This document shows, piece after piece, positions 1 through 5,799 of a stretch of DNA of 12,528 nt (its first letter is position 1; every line of letters starts with the position of its first letter). The notes beneath the pieces were generated by a model that saw nothing but the letters and a program-made list of their open reading frames with translations, had not been told where the DNA came from and did not search any database. The translations under genes were made by a program, and so were the position numbers. This DNA comes from an uncultured Oscillospiraceae bacterium (GTDB lineage: Bacteria; Bacillota; Clostridia; Oscillospirales; Ruminococcaceae): positions 1 to 12,528 of the forward strand of contig CANNTZ010000072.1 in the NCBI GenBank assembly GCA_947522735.1, given 5' to 3'.

Positions 1-318
1 GAGGTAGTAATCGGCGATACAGTCCACAGCGCCAAAGGTGAGGATGACGCTCTCGCCGTTTTGCGGCACCTCGGCCGTGAAGCTGCGCTCGTACCACCAC
101 TCGTACAGCTCGTATTTTTCCGCCTCAAGAATGTTCATCCCCTTGAAGAGGTCGGCCGGGAGTATCCCCGCTGCCGAGAGATCCAGCTCGACATTGCCGG
201 GCACGCTGCACTTCACGCACGGTATATCCATCTGTCCAAGGCGCTTCGGCTCGTCCACCGTCACGGACGAATCCGGAAAATAATACAGCCTCCAGCAGCC
301 GTTGAGATCAACCTTCAT
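1..318 (-). CDS. Glycoside hydrolase family 2 protein, N-terminal part (runs off the left edge)
   Basis: Only the first 106 codons are in the window. They begin at an ATG (318-316) with a purine-rich GAAAGGAA ribosome binding site about 8 nt upstream. The sequence fits the N-terminal sugar-binding (jelly-roll) domain of family 2 glycosidases, of the beta-mannosidase/beta-galactosidase type. It opens MKVDLNGCWRLYYFPD, then has a VPGNVELDL stretch, a YEWWYERSF segment typical of the substrate-facing strand, and FGAVDCIADYYL at the edge, which matches the usual 'F.GVD..A.V.LNG' strand. The catalytic TIM barrel would lie outside the window, so substrate and activity cannot be read. The gene is divergent from an AraC-family regulator, a common layout for sugar-induced glycosidases. 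The family call is fairly firm; the beta-mannosidase-like subtype is a guess. Confidence 0.8.
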   Translation of the reverse strand, partial: MKVDLNGCWRLYYFPDSSVTVDEPKRLGQMDIPCVKCSVPGNVELDLSAAGILPADLFKGMNILEAEKYELYEWWYERSFTAEVPQNGESVILTFGAVDCIADYYL

Positions 319-347
319 TTCCACACTTCCTTTCGTTTTATGTCTAC

Positions 348-353
348 ATTATA
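348..353 (-). promoter_or_regulatory. Extended -10 promoter for the GH2 gene
   Basis: The minus strand reads TGCTATAAT (356-348), a perfect -10 hexamer with an extended TGn. It lies 29 nt upstream of the GH2 start codon. No good -35 is visible 16-18 bp further up. That fits a promoter needing an activator, and the direct repeats at 368-417 lie just upstream of it. Confidence 0.6.
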
Positions 354-367
354 GCATCCTGCGCCGG

Positions 368-417
368 GGATTTGCGCAATATTTTTGGAATAAGCTGCAA
401 TATATCAGGATTTGCGC
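368..417. repeat. Pair of 10-bp direct repeats (GGATTTGCGC), candidate AraC-family operator
   Basis: GGATTTGCGC occurs at 368-377 and again, identically, at 408-417. The spacing is exactly 40 bp, close to four helical turns. Both copies lie in the short region between the divergent GH2 and AraC-family genes. Between them, GCAATAT at 375-381 recurs at 397-403. AraC-family proteins often bind direct repeats on one face of the helix, so this is a plausible site for the adjacent regulator. The repeat is seen directly; its function is inferred. Confidence 0.55.
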
Positions 418-435
418 TTGAAGCGGCGGCGTAGA

Positions 436-444
436 TGTGATAAT
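436..444 (+). promoter_or_regulatory. Possible extended -10 for the AraC-family gene
   Basis: TGTGATAAT has five of six -10 bases plus an extended TG. A poor -35 (TTGAAG, 418-423) sits 15 bp upstream. The second GGATTTGCGC copy ends just before it, so binding there could give autorepression. The implied leader is only about 15 nt. The call is weak. Confidence 0.35.
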
Positions 445-466
445 ATTGAAAAAAGGAGGCGGAAAA

Positions 467-1288
467 ATGAAGAGACAGGGCAGGATAATGACCTATCTCA
501 CCGACACGATGTACGACCCGGAGGTCGGGTTCGCCGTGTCGGAGCGCTTCTATGCGCACGGCGACTTCTGTCCGCAGCACAGGCACAACTATTTCGAGCT
601 GGAGCTGATAACGGACGGCGGCGGCGAAAACGTCATCAACGGCAGGAGCTACGAGATTTCGCGCGGCTCCGCATATCTGATACGTCCGTCGGATTTTCAC
701 GCGGTAAGGCTTGACTGCGGCTCGGCGCTGATAAACCTCAGCTTTTCGGAGGCGGCGCTCGGCGGCGACCTGCTCGACCGGCTGACGCTCTCCGGCGGCG
801 ACCTGCTTTCGGCGGAGCGCTCCGATTTTTTTGAGCATATCCTGCGCGCGATGCTCGACGAATTTTCACGCCCGTCTCCCGACCGGCGCCTGCTGCGCGA
901 GCTGCTTGAAGCGCTGCTGCTGCGCCTGCTGCGGCTCTGCGGGGCCTTGGGCGAGCGTGGCGCAAGGCCGTCGTTCGAGGCGGCGCTCGGCTATCTACAG
1001 CTTCACTTTCAGGATAACCCCAGCCTTTCCGACACCGCGCGCGCCGCGCACTACAACCCCAGCCACTTCAGCAGCATCTTCCACAGCCGCATGCGCGTGA
1101 CCTATTCCGACTATCTCAACGCGCTGCGCGTCAACTGCGCCAAGCGGCTGCTGCTGACCACCGATCTGCGCGTCTCGGAGGTGGGCGTTCAGAGCGGCTT
1201 TGGCTCACAGACGAATTTTCAGCGCGTTTTCCGCGAAATGGCCGGCGTGACGCCGCTTAAATTCCGCAGCTCCGGGCGCCCCCGATGA
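467..1288 (+). CDS. AraC/XylS-family transcriptional regulator with N-terminal cupin domain
   Basis: A 273-residue DNA-binding regulator, a normal length for the family. The start is the ATG at 467 because AGGAGG (454-459) sits 7 nt upstream; an in-frame GTG at 437 lies above that site and has none of its own. Residues about 25-85 form a cupin-like sensor domain with the CPQHRHNYFELELI segment (HxH-type) and GSAYLIRPSDFHAV. Residues about 170-270 are the two-helix-turn-helix AraC domain: LSDTARAAHYNPSHFSSIFHSR is the first helix-turn-helix, and VSEVGVQSGFGSQTNFQRVFREMAGVTPLKFR is the conserved second one. The family usually senses a sugar or metabolite with the cupin domain and activates a neighbouring operon. 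Here the divergent GH2 gene is the obvious target, probably through the direct repeats between the two. The ligand is unknown. Confidence 0.93.
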   Translation: MKRQGRIMTYLTDTMYDPEVGFAVSERFYAHGDFCPQHRHNYFELELITDGGGENVINGRSYEISRGSAYLIRPSDFHAVRLDCGSALINLSFSEAALGGDLLDRLTLSGGDLLSAERSDFFEHILRAMLDEFSRPSPDRRLLRELLEALLLRLLRLCGALGERGARPSFEAALGYLQLHFQDNPSLSDTARAAHYNPSHFSSIFHSRMRVTYSDYLNALRVNCAKRLLLTTDLRVSEVGVQSGFGSQTNFQRVFREMAGVTPLKFRSSGRPR

Positions 1289-1342
1289 CACGGAATATTT
1301 CCCTCCGCTTTGGACAGGATAATTTTGAACGGAGGAATGGCT

Positions 1343-1498
1343 ATGGATAAAAAGAAAAAGCTCCCCGGCAAAAATCCGACGCTGACGGCGCTCGACGCGA
1401 TCCGTCTCGATGCGCCGCGCACCGATCCGCAGGGCAGCTACACCGGACGTCCCGAGGCTCCGGCCTCGCCACCGGTGCAGGACGCGGACGACCTTTGA
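1343..1498 (+). CDS. 51-residue hypothetical protein ending in a 'PVQDADDL' tail
   Basis: GGAGG (1331-1335) is 7 nt from the ATG at 1343; the ATG at 1337 is too close to that site. The product has a lysine-rich start (MDKKKKLPGK), a middle segment TALDAIRLDAPRTDPQ, then GSYTGRP and the acidic end PVQDADDL. Short Clostridia proteins with a 'D-x-x-GSYTG-x-P ... PVQDADDL' ending are, as I recall, common and uncharacterised; I cannot check this here. No signal peptide, membrane segment or cysteine is present, and the composition suggests a disordered cytosolic protein. It lies 54 nt after the AraC-family gene and directly before a strong terminator, so it may be the last gene of that transcript. 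A weak -10-like GATAAT (1318-1323) could also serve it. Its existence is likely; its function is unknown. Confidence 0.7.
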   Translation: MDKKKKLPGKNPTLTALDAIRLDAPRTDPQGSYTGRPEAPASPPVQDADDL

Positions 1499-1513
1499 GC
1501 CGGACAAAGCAAA

Positions 1514-1547
1514 AAAAGACCTGTCCGGCTCGTCGGACAGGTCTTTT
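1514..1547. terminator. Bidirectional intrinsic terminator
   Basis: The arms GACCTGTCCG (1518-1527) and CGGACAGGTC (1534-1543) pair perfectly around a 6-nt loop. Seven A's precede the stem and four T's follow it, so each strand ends the hairpin in a U-run. It lies between convergent genes: the small plus-strand gene ends at 1498 and the minus-strand oxidoreductase ends at 1569. It should stop transcription from both sides. Confidence 0.92.
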
Positions 1548-1568
1548 CGCGTTCTGCTCGCGGTTTTT

Positions 1569-2879
1569 TTACAGAAAATACGCGCCGTCTTTGCGCAGGA
1601 GAGCGCGCAGCTCGTCCGTATCGACCGCGTTTGTCCCCGTGCCGCGACGCACCGCCAGCGCCGCCGCCGTGCCCGCCGCCTCTCCGATCGTCAGGCAGTT
1701 CGGCATGACGCGCAGACTTCCCTGCACCGTCCTGTCGCAGGAGACGCTGCGGCCTGCGACCAGCAGATTTTCCATCCCCTTAGGAACAAGGCACCGATAC
1801 GGTATCCCGTGGCTTTCGCCCGGGCCGTAGCTCTCTCCAAGTCCGTCTGTGACCTCATCCACTCCGCTGCCGCCCGGCTTTGACGAGTGGATATCGATGA
1901 AATAGCAGTTGCGCGCAATCTCATCCGGGAAGCTGCGGCGCTCAAAGTAGTCTTTGGCCGTCAGCGTGTATTCGCCCACGATGCGCCGCGATTCGCGCAC
2001 CCCCAGCATCGGTGCGGTTGTCACAAGATAGCTCTCGCCGAACGCCTCCGGCTCCACCTCCGCCAGCGCGTCGCGAAACTGCTTTGCAAGCCTTCTCCCC
2101 TCAATCATGCTGCGCGTCACCTGCCGCGGGTCGGTGCTGTCCGATTCCCACAAATGTCCCGCGTTAAAGCAGAGCGTCCCCGGCGCCAGCCTGTCGATGA
2201 GAAAATGACCGTCGCTGATAAGCGGCCATTTGCCGAGCGCGCGTATCTTATGTATCGGCGAGCGCTTGTCTCCGCCGTACATAGTCAGCTTGTCCAGCGC
2301 CGCCGGATTGATGCCGGTTATGATGAAGCACAGCGTCGCCGCCTGAAGCTCGCCGTTTTCGCCACCCTTTTCAAACGGCAGCCCGGCAAAGCAGCACAGA
2401 TCCGCATCGCCGGTGCAGTCGATGTAGCAGTCCGCCTCGTACTCGGTCAGGCCGTCCTTGCCGGCGGCGACAATCCCCGTCAACCTGCCGCCCTCGCGCT
2501 TCACCGCGCAGACGGTCGTGCGGAAAAGCACGTCCGCTCCGGAGCGTGTGACAAGCTCGTCGTATATCCGCTTATTGTCCTCCGGCGAGGCCGTCACCCA
2601 GCCTATGCCGTCCTCCGGCGTATCGTAGGCCGCGCGGTTGCTCGCGCGCCGAACCTCGTCCGCGATGCCGCAGGAGATTGCCCTTTCGCCGTCGCCGAAC
2701 GGCGCAAAGCAGGAAACCAGCGCCGAGGTCTGCATCCCGCCGAGCACGCTTTCCGCCTCCAGCAGCAGCGTCCTCGCGCCGTGCCTTGCGGCCGCAGCCG
2801 CAGCCGCGCAGCCCGCCGGACCTCCTCCGGCAACCACGACCTCATACCGCACCGCGCTCTTTTTTACCGGTATATCCAT
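1569..2879 (-). CDS. FAD-dependent oxidoreductase (FAD_oxidored family)
   Basis: A 436-residue protein. The ATG at 2879 has AAGGAG (2893-2888) 8 nt upstream. Residues about 13-43 form the N-terminal Rossmann FAD site: VVVAGGGPAGCAAA, then an acidic residue at the end of the second strand (LLLEAE). LGGMQTSALV (about 46-55) and DCYIDCTGDADLCCFAGLPFE are typical of the PF12831 group. Near the C-terminus, LVAGRSVSCDRTVQGSLRVMP and IGEAAGTAAALAV form the second FAD-contact region. The protein is cytosolic, with no signal peptide. Members of this family are often uncharacterised and frequent near carbohydrate genes in Clostridia and Bacteroidota; the substrate cannot be read. It is convergent with the AraC-family side and shares only the terminator with it. 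The name may appear in databases as a 'xanthan lyase'-type annotation, which I would not trust. Confidence 0.9.
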   Translation of the reverse strand: MDIPVKKSAVRYEVVVAGGGPAGCAAAAAAARHGARTLLLEAESVLGGMQTSALVSCFAPFGDGERAISCGIADEVRRASNRAAYDTPEDGIGWVTASPEDNKRIYDELVTRSGADVLFRTTVCAVKREGGRLTGIVAAGKDGLTEYEADCYIDCTGDADLCCFAGLPFEKGGENGELQAATLCFIITGINPAALDKLTMYGGDKRSPIHKIRALGKWPLISDGHFLIDRLAPGTLCFNAGHLWESDSTDPRQVTRSMIEGRRLAKQFRDALAEVEPEAFGESYLVTTAPMLGVRESRRIVGEYTLTAKDYFERRSFPDEIARNCYFIDIHSSKPGGSGVDEVTDGLGESYGPGESHGIPYRCLVPKGMENLLVAGRSVSCDRTVQGSLRVMPNCLTIGEAAGTAAALAVRRGTGTNAVDTDELRALLRKDGAYFL

Positions 2880-2919
2880 CTAAAGCACTCCTTCGCTCAT
2901 ATGCTGATTTGCAATTATA

Positions 2920-2948
2920 AATATAGCATCCGCAAAGCAAAAAGGCAA
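2920..2948 (-). promoter_or_regulatory. Sigma-A-type promoter for the FAD oxidoreductase
   Basis: Read on the minus strand: TTGCCT (2948-2943), a 17-bp spacer, then TATATT (2925-2920) preceded by TGC (extended -10). A second TATAAT overlaps slightly downstream (2919-2914). The start codon is 40 nt further on. The GGATGCTATA core is shared with the GH2 promoter at 348-358. Confidence 0.65.
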
Positions 2949-3008
2949 TCGCAAAACCAAAACAGGTAAAAATCAAGCACAGAATCTTGTTATTCCGAAC
3001 ATCGTCGC

Positions 3009-3671
3009 TCAGAACGGGCCGACGTCGGATTGCAGCTCCTCGACGAACCTTGGCTTCGGCAGACTCCAGTGGAACCGCGCGGAGCACAGCCGCAGCACGA
3101 AGATTACCGCAAAGCCGGAGATCATGCTGATGTTCGGGGAGGTGAGCCGCCACAGCGCCACACAGACCACCGCGCCCGCCAGCGCCGCGCAGGCATAGAC
3201 GTGCTTGACGAATATATACGGCCGGTCGCCCGCAAAGATATCGCGCAGCACGCCGCCTCCGACTCCCGTCACAACGGCGACAAATATCACCAGAAACGCG
3301 CTTTCGCCGTAGCCCTCCTCAATAGCGACCTTCGCGCCGTAAACCGTGAAGATGCCAAGCCCCGCCGAGTCGGATATCAGCAGCAGCCGTTCGTAGGCGC
3401 GGGGACGCCGGCTTATGCTGCGGCGCACGAAGGGGAAGAAGAGAATTATCGACACCGCCGCGGCGATGAGCACATATTTGGGGTCGATGAAGGTTGTGGG
3501 CGGCGTTATCCCAAGGATGATGTCGCGCGTCACGCCGCCTCCGACTGCCGTGGTTAGCCCGAGCATACATATCCCGAAGATATCCATATTCTTTTTCAGC
3601 GCGGTCATCGCGCCGGAAAGCGCAAAGGAAACGGTTCCGATGATTTCAAAGCACAGCATGAAGATGTACAT
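3009..3671 (-). CDS. TRIC-type / glycine transporter family (UPF0126, PF03458) membrane protein
   Basis: A 220-residue integral membrane protein. The start is ATG 3671 because GGAGG (3684-3680) is 8 nt upstream; the reading frame stays open further upstream only because it runs through the riboswitch. There are two tandem copies of a three-helix unit, each with a glycine-rich kinked helix: TAVGGGVTRDIILG (about 41-54) and TGVGGGVLRDIFAG (about 135-148). A seventh helix follows (SGFAVIFVLRL). This inverted-repeat layout is that of the bacterial TRIC fold. Bacterial TRIC homologues have been described as cation channels, but the family is also called a glycine transporter because many members sit behind glycine riboswitches. 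That is exactly the case here, which favours glycine export or uptake as its role. Confidence 0.92.
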   Translation of the reverse strand: MYIFMLCFEIIGTVSFALSGAMTALKKNMDIFGICMLGLTTAVGGGVTRDIILGITPPTTFIDPKYVLIAAAVSIILFFPFVRRSISRRPRAYERLLLISDSAGLGIFTVYGAKVAIEEGYGESAFLVIFVAVVTGVGGGVLRDIFAGDRPYIFVKHVYACAALAGAVVCVALWRLTSPNISMISGFAVIFVLRLCSARFHWSLPKPRFVEELQSDVGPF

Positions 3672-3690
3672 TTCAATTTCCTCCAAACGG

Positions 3691-3726
3691 CAAAACAAAA
3701 AGAGTATGCCAAAATCAGCATACTCT
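3691..3726 (-). terminator. Intrinsic terminator forming the riboswitch expression platform
   Basis: On the minus strand, AGAGTATGC (3726-3718) pairs with GCATACTCT (3709-3701) around an 8-nt loop, followed by TTTTGTTTTG. It ends 20 nt before the start codon of the transporter gene. Its 5' arm shares the bases AGAG (3726-3723) with the 3' strand of aptamer-2 helix P1. Confidence 0.88.
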
Positions 3727-3870
3727 GTCTTTTTACCTGAAAGATACTCCCGCGCGTGACGCGGGATTGCTTCGTCGGTGCAGCGTCTCTCCAGAGCGCG
3801 GTCCGAGCCCGGTCCTTTTACCTGAGAGTTTCGCCCCTTCGGCGCCCCGTTTCGCGGAGTCTCTCCCGGG
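3723..3870 (-). promoter_or_regulatory. Tandem glycine riboswitch
   Basis: Two glycine aptamers lie in tandem on the minus strand. Aptamer 1 (about 3870-3806) has GGGAGAG, GCGCCGAAGGGGC and the hallmark AACTCTCAGGTAAAAGGAC. Its P1 pairs CCCGG with CCGGG. Aptamer 2 (about 3798-3723) starts CTCTGGAGAGACGC, has CACCGACGAAGCAA, the hairpin CCCGCG/CGCGGG around TCAC, and CTTTCAGGTAAAAAGACAGAG. Its P1 pairs CTCTG (3796-3792) with CAGAG (3727-3723). Closing that P1 uses up the first bases of the terminator's 5' arm, so glycine binding should prevent termination: an ON switch. The controlled gene is the glycine-transporter-family protein just downstream. The class call is firm; the switch direction is inferred from the overlap. 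Confidence 0.95.
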
Positions 3871-3889
3871 ATCATCTATCCGCGAGAAT

Positions 3890-3918
3890 ATTATAACGAA
3901 TACCGCCTGCGCTGTCAA
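3890..3918 (-). promoter_or_regulatory. Consensus sigma-A promoter driving the riboswitch transcript
   Basis: On the minus strand, TTGACA (3918-3913), a 17-bp spacer and TATAAT (3895-3890): a perfect match to the housekeeping consensus. The transcript would start near 3883, about 13 nt before aptamer 1. The -35 begins only 3 nt after the pyrophosphatase stop codon. Confidence 0.92.
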
Positions 3919-3921
3919 GAG

Positions 3922-4491
3922 CTATTTTTTCGTGTCCGGCTTTTTTGCTTCGGCGTCGTCCTTCTCGCCGTATCTCAGGTTGTAATTTTTTATCGCCTGC
4001 GTGATTATGCGCACCGCCTCCTTCTGTCCCATGACCTCGTTGACCGCTGTGGTTTTGCCCTCGAGCTGCTTATAGACCGAGAAGAAGTGTCTCATCTCCT
4101 CAAAGATGTGGCTTGGCAGCGCCTCGATGCCGCGGTAGGCATTGTAGTTGGGATCCTCAAAGGGGATGGCGATGATCTTCTCGTCGTTTTTGCCGTTGTC
4201 CAGCATCGTTATCACGCCGATGGGATAGCATGGCACCAGCACCAGCGGGTCGATTGGCTCGTTGCAGAGCACAAGCACGTCGAGCGGATCTCCGTCGTCG
4301 GCGAGAGTGCGTGGGATAAAGCCATAGTTGGCGGGATAATGGGTGGAGGTGTAGAGTATACGGTCAAGAATAAGACAGCCTGTCTCCTTGTCGAGCTCGT
4401 ACTTCTTCTTGCTTCCTCGTTCAATCTCGATTACCGAGAGAAAGCTCACGGGTGTGATACGGTCGGGGCGCACGTCGTGCCAGATATTCAT
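3922..4491 (-). CDS. ppa: Inorganic pyrophosphatase, family I
   Basis: A 189-residue cytosolic enzyme that splits pyrophosphate to two phosphates and so pulls biosynthetic reactions forward. The start is ATG 4491 with AAGGAG about 10 nt upstream; the frame is open above this but carries no family sequence. Family I features are in order: IEIERGSKKKYELD (about 21-34), HYPANYGFIPRTLADDGDPLDVLVL (about 51-75) with the DGDPLDV metal-binding signature, the LDNGKNDEKI segment with a further acidic ligand (about 97-106), and the C-terminal HFFSVYKQLEGK with the active-site Tyr-Lys. The last dozen residues are a charged, probably disordered tail (EKDDAEAKKPDTKK). The length is normal. It is separated from the upstream sortase by a hairpin. 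No terminator of its own is visible before the next promoter, so readthrough would meet the riboswitch terminator. Confidence 0.96.
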   Translation of the reverse strand: MNIWHDVRPDRITPVSFLSVIEIERGSKKKYELDKETGCLILDRILYTSTHYPANYGFIPRTLADDGDPLDVLVLCNEPIDPLVLVPCYPIGVITMLDNGKNDEKIIAIPFEDPNYNAYRGIEALPSHIFEEMRHFFSVYKQLEGKTTAVNEVMGQKEAVRIITQAIKNYNLRYGEKDDAEAKKPDTKK

Positions 4492-4592
4492 TTTTGCAGG
4501 TCTCCTTCCGGAATTTGAGTTGTTGCGGACAGCAGCAATGCCGAATCCGGTATAGCGCATTAACATTTTTGATATCCGCCCTTTATCCGAAA

Positions 4593-4623
4593 GAGCCGGG
4601 CGAGAATTTCTCTCGCTCGGCTC
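4593..4623 (-). terminator. Hairpin terminator after the sortase gene
   Basis: A 13-bp stem pairs 4593-4605 (GAGCCGGGCGAGA) with 4611-4623 (TCTCGCTCGGCTC), with one G-U type mismatch, around a short loop. Only a weak T-run (CTTTCGG) follows on the minus strand. It begins 8 nt after the sortase stop and should limit readthrough into ppa. Confidence 0.65.
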
Positions 4624-4630
4624 AGCAGTT

Positions 4631-5674
4631 TTATTTTTGGAATCCCGCAGGCGTCTCGGTGCGCTGGGGAGATACGACAAACTTTGCAGGGCGCAGGGGG
4701 TTCGGATTGTAATAGACCGCGGCGGGCGTCGGGGTCTCGTTTTTGTCCAGCAGCTTCGCGCAGATGATGAAGCGGTGGGTACCGTAGGAGGCGGCCTGGG
4801 TGAAGCGGTTGGAGCAGGTGGAGAGGATGAGGATGTGGTCGTCGGTGGTGACGTCCACGTCGAAGATGTGCTCGCTGCGCTTGCGCACGCCGTCGATTAT
4901 CGACTGGCGGCTGATGCCGTAGCTCTCGGGGTTAGGATAGATGTATTGCAGGGTGTTCTCGACGCTCGAGGCCGCAAACACCTGCCACACCATCTCCTCG
5001 CCGTCGACGGAAAAGTATATGAACTGGTGATCCTGCGCAAACTCAAGGTTCTCGTAAGAGGGGAGCTGGCCAAACATTGTGTCAAGGTCGCGTCCGATAT
5101 GGGTATCCTCATACCAGAGGGAATTGATGAAGTTGTGCCCGTAGAGCAGGGTGTTCCACGAGAGCCCGTCGCGTCCGCCGCCGAATTTGCACTCGTAGTC
5201 GGCGAATATCGCGAGATCCGGCAGCATCTTGCCGCTCTTGTCCACAAGCTGCGCGAGATATTCGTTCTCGGTCTTGCCCTTGTAGTTGCGGTAGACGGTG
5301 TCGTAGGACTGTAAATTGTTCTCCTTCAGGTCGCGGTAGAGATAATATTCGTTGTTTGATTTGTTCTGCACAACCGGATAGTTGACATTGGTGCCGGGTA
5401 TGGAGAGCCAGCCGACAACGTTCTTATACTCGGAGGACGCCTTGGCTATCTCGTCCACGCCGCTCTTGTACTCCGCATTGAGATAACTGCCGTAGTTGGC
5501 TACGGTCTGGTTCTCGTGGGAGACGGGATTACCGCTTCCGAGAGCCTTAAGGTGTTCGTAGGACGGCGTATCAGCAAGCGCGGTCACGGTTCCGGGAACA
5601 AGGCTGGCGCCGAGCATGAACACGGCGGCAAGCGCAAGGCATATCGCTTTTTTCAGGATTTTCTTCTGAGCCAT
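4631..5674 (-). CDS. srtB: Class B sortase
   Basis: A 347-residue transpeptidase of the cell surface. The ATG at 5674 has GGGGAG 6 nt upstream. Residues 1-34 are a basic start (MAQKKILKKA) and hydrophobic core ending ALAD, which looks like a signal peptide with a possible cleavage site. The sortase domain spans about 82-310: NVVGWLSIPGTNVNYPVVQ with YYLYRDL is the class B entry strand, His180 lies in LLYGHN, Cys287 in ILILSTCSN, and Arg301 in THRFIICAKL. All three catalytic residues are present. There is an extra stretch of about 25 residues (about 131-155) before the histidine motif, and a proline-rich tail (about 311-347) after the last strand. Class B sortases usually attach haem-uptake or pilus proteins through NPxTx-like signals. 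No such substrate is in the window; the nearest surface protein lacks a sorting motif. Confidence 0.93.
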   Translation of the reverse strand: MAQKKILKKAICLALAAVFMLGASLVPGTVTALADTPSYEHLKALGSGNPVSHENQTVANYGSYLNAEYKSGVDEIAKASSEYKNVVGWLSIPGTNVNYPVVQNKSNNEYYLYRDLKENNLQSYDTVYRNYKGKTENEYLAQLVDKSGKMLPDLAIFADYECKFGGGRDGLSWNTLLYGHNFINSLWYEDTHIGRDLDTMFGQLPSYENLEFAQDHQFIYFSVDGEEMVWQVFAASSVENTLQYIYPNPESYGISRQSIIDGVRKRSEHIFDVDVTTDDHILILSTCSNRFTQAASYGTHRFIICAKLLDKNETPTPAAVYYNPNPLRPAKFVVSPQRTETPAGFQK

Positions 5675-5708
5675 GATAAACTCCCCTCAAATATTCTTAT
5701 TTATTCTG

Positions 5709-5749
5709 TGCATACGCGCCGCGTATGCATTATAGACTATTTTATTATA
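5709..5749 (-). promoter_or_regulatory. Sortase promoter region with two TATAAT boxes and a 21-bp palindrome
   Basis: The minus strand has TATAAT at 5749-5744 and again at 5734-5729; neither has a good -35. Next is a perfect inverted repeat (5709-5729): TGCATACGC, a 3-base centre, then GCGTATGCA. If the second box is used, transcription starts inside the palindrome, as expected for a repressor operator. If the first is used, the palindrome becomes a hairpin near the 5' end of the mRNA. The repeat and boxes are seen; the regulatory role is inferred. Confidence 0.55.
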
Positions 5750-5799
5750 CCACCATGAAGGAAAAAAGGAAACGGTTTGCCGCAAAATTTCAAAATATT

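Noticed and set aside
437..466. Earlier GTG start for the AraC-family gene
   Set aside because: It would place the start upstream of the AGGAGG site and translate that site as KKGGG. The ATG at 467 is correctly spaced.
1887..2969. 360-codon plus-strand reading frame opposite the FAD oxidoreductase
   Set aside because: It is the antisense of a gene with clear FAD motifs, is Arg/Ala/His rich, has no ribosome binding site and resembles no family. GC-rich third positions make such antisense frames common here.
3672..3875. N-terminal extension of the TRIC/glycine transporter gene
   Set aside because: The frame is open there only by chance; the bases are the glycine riboswitch and its terminator, and the ATG at 3671 has its own GGAGG.
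4492..4680. Upstream extension of ppa
   Set aside because: It runs through the sortase terminator and carries no family I pyrophosphatase sequence; AAGGAG sits just before ATG 4491.
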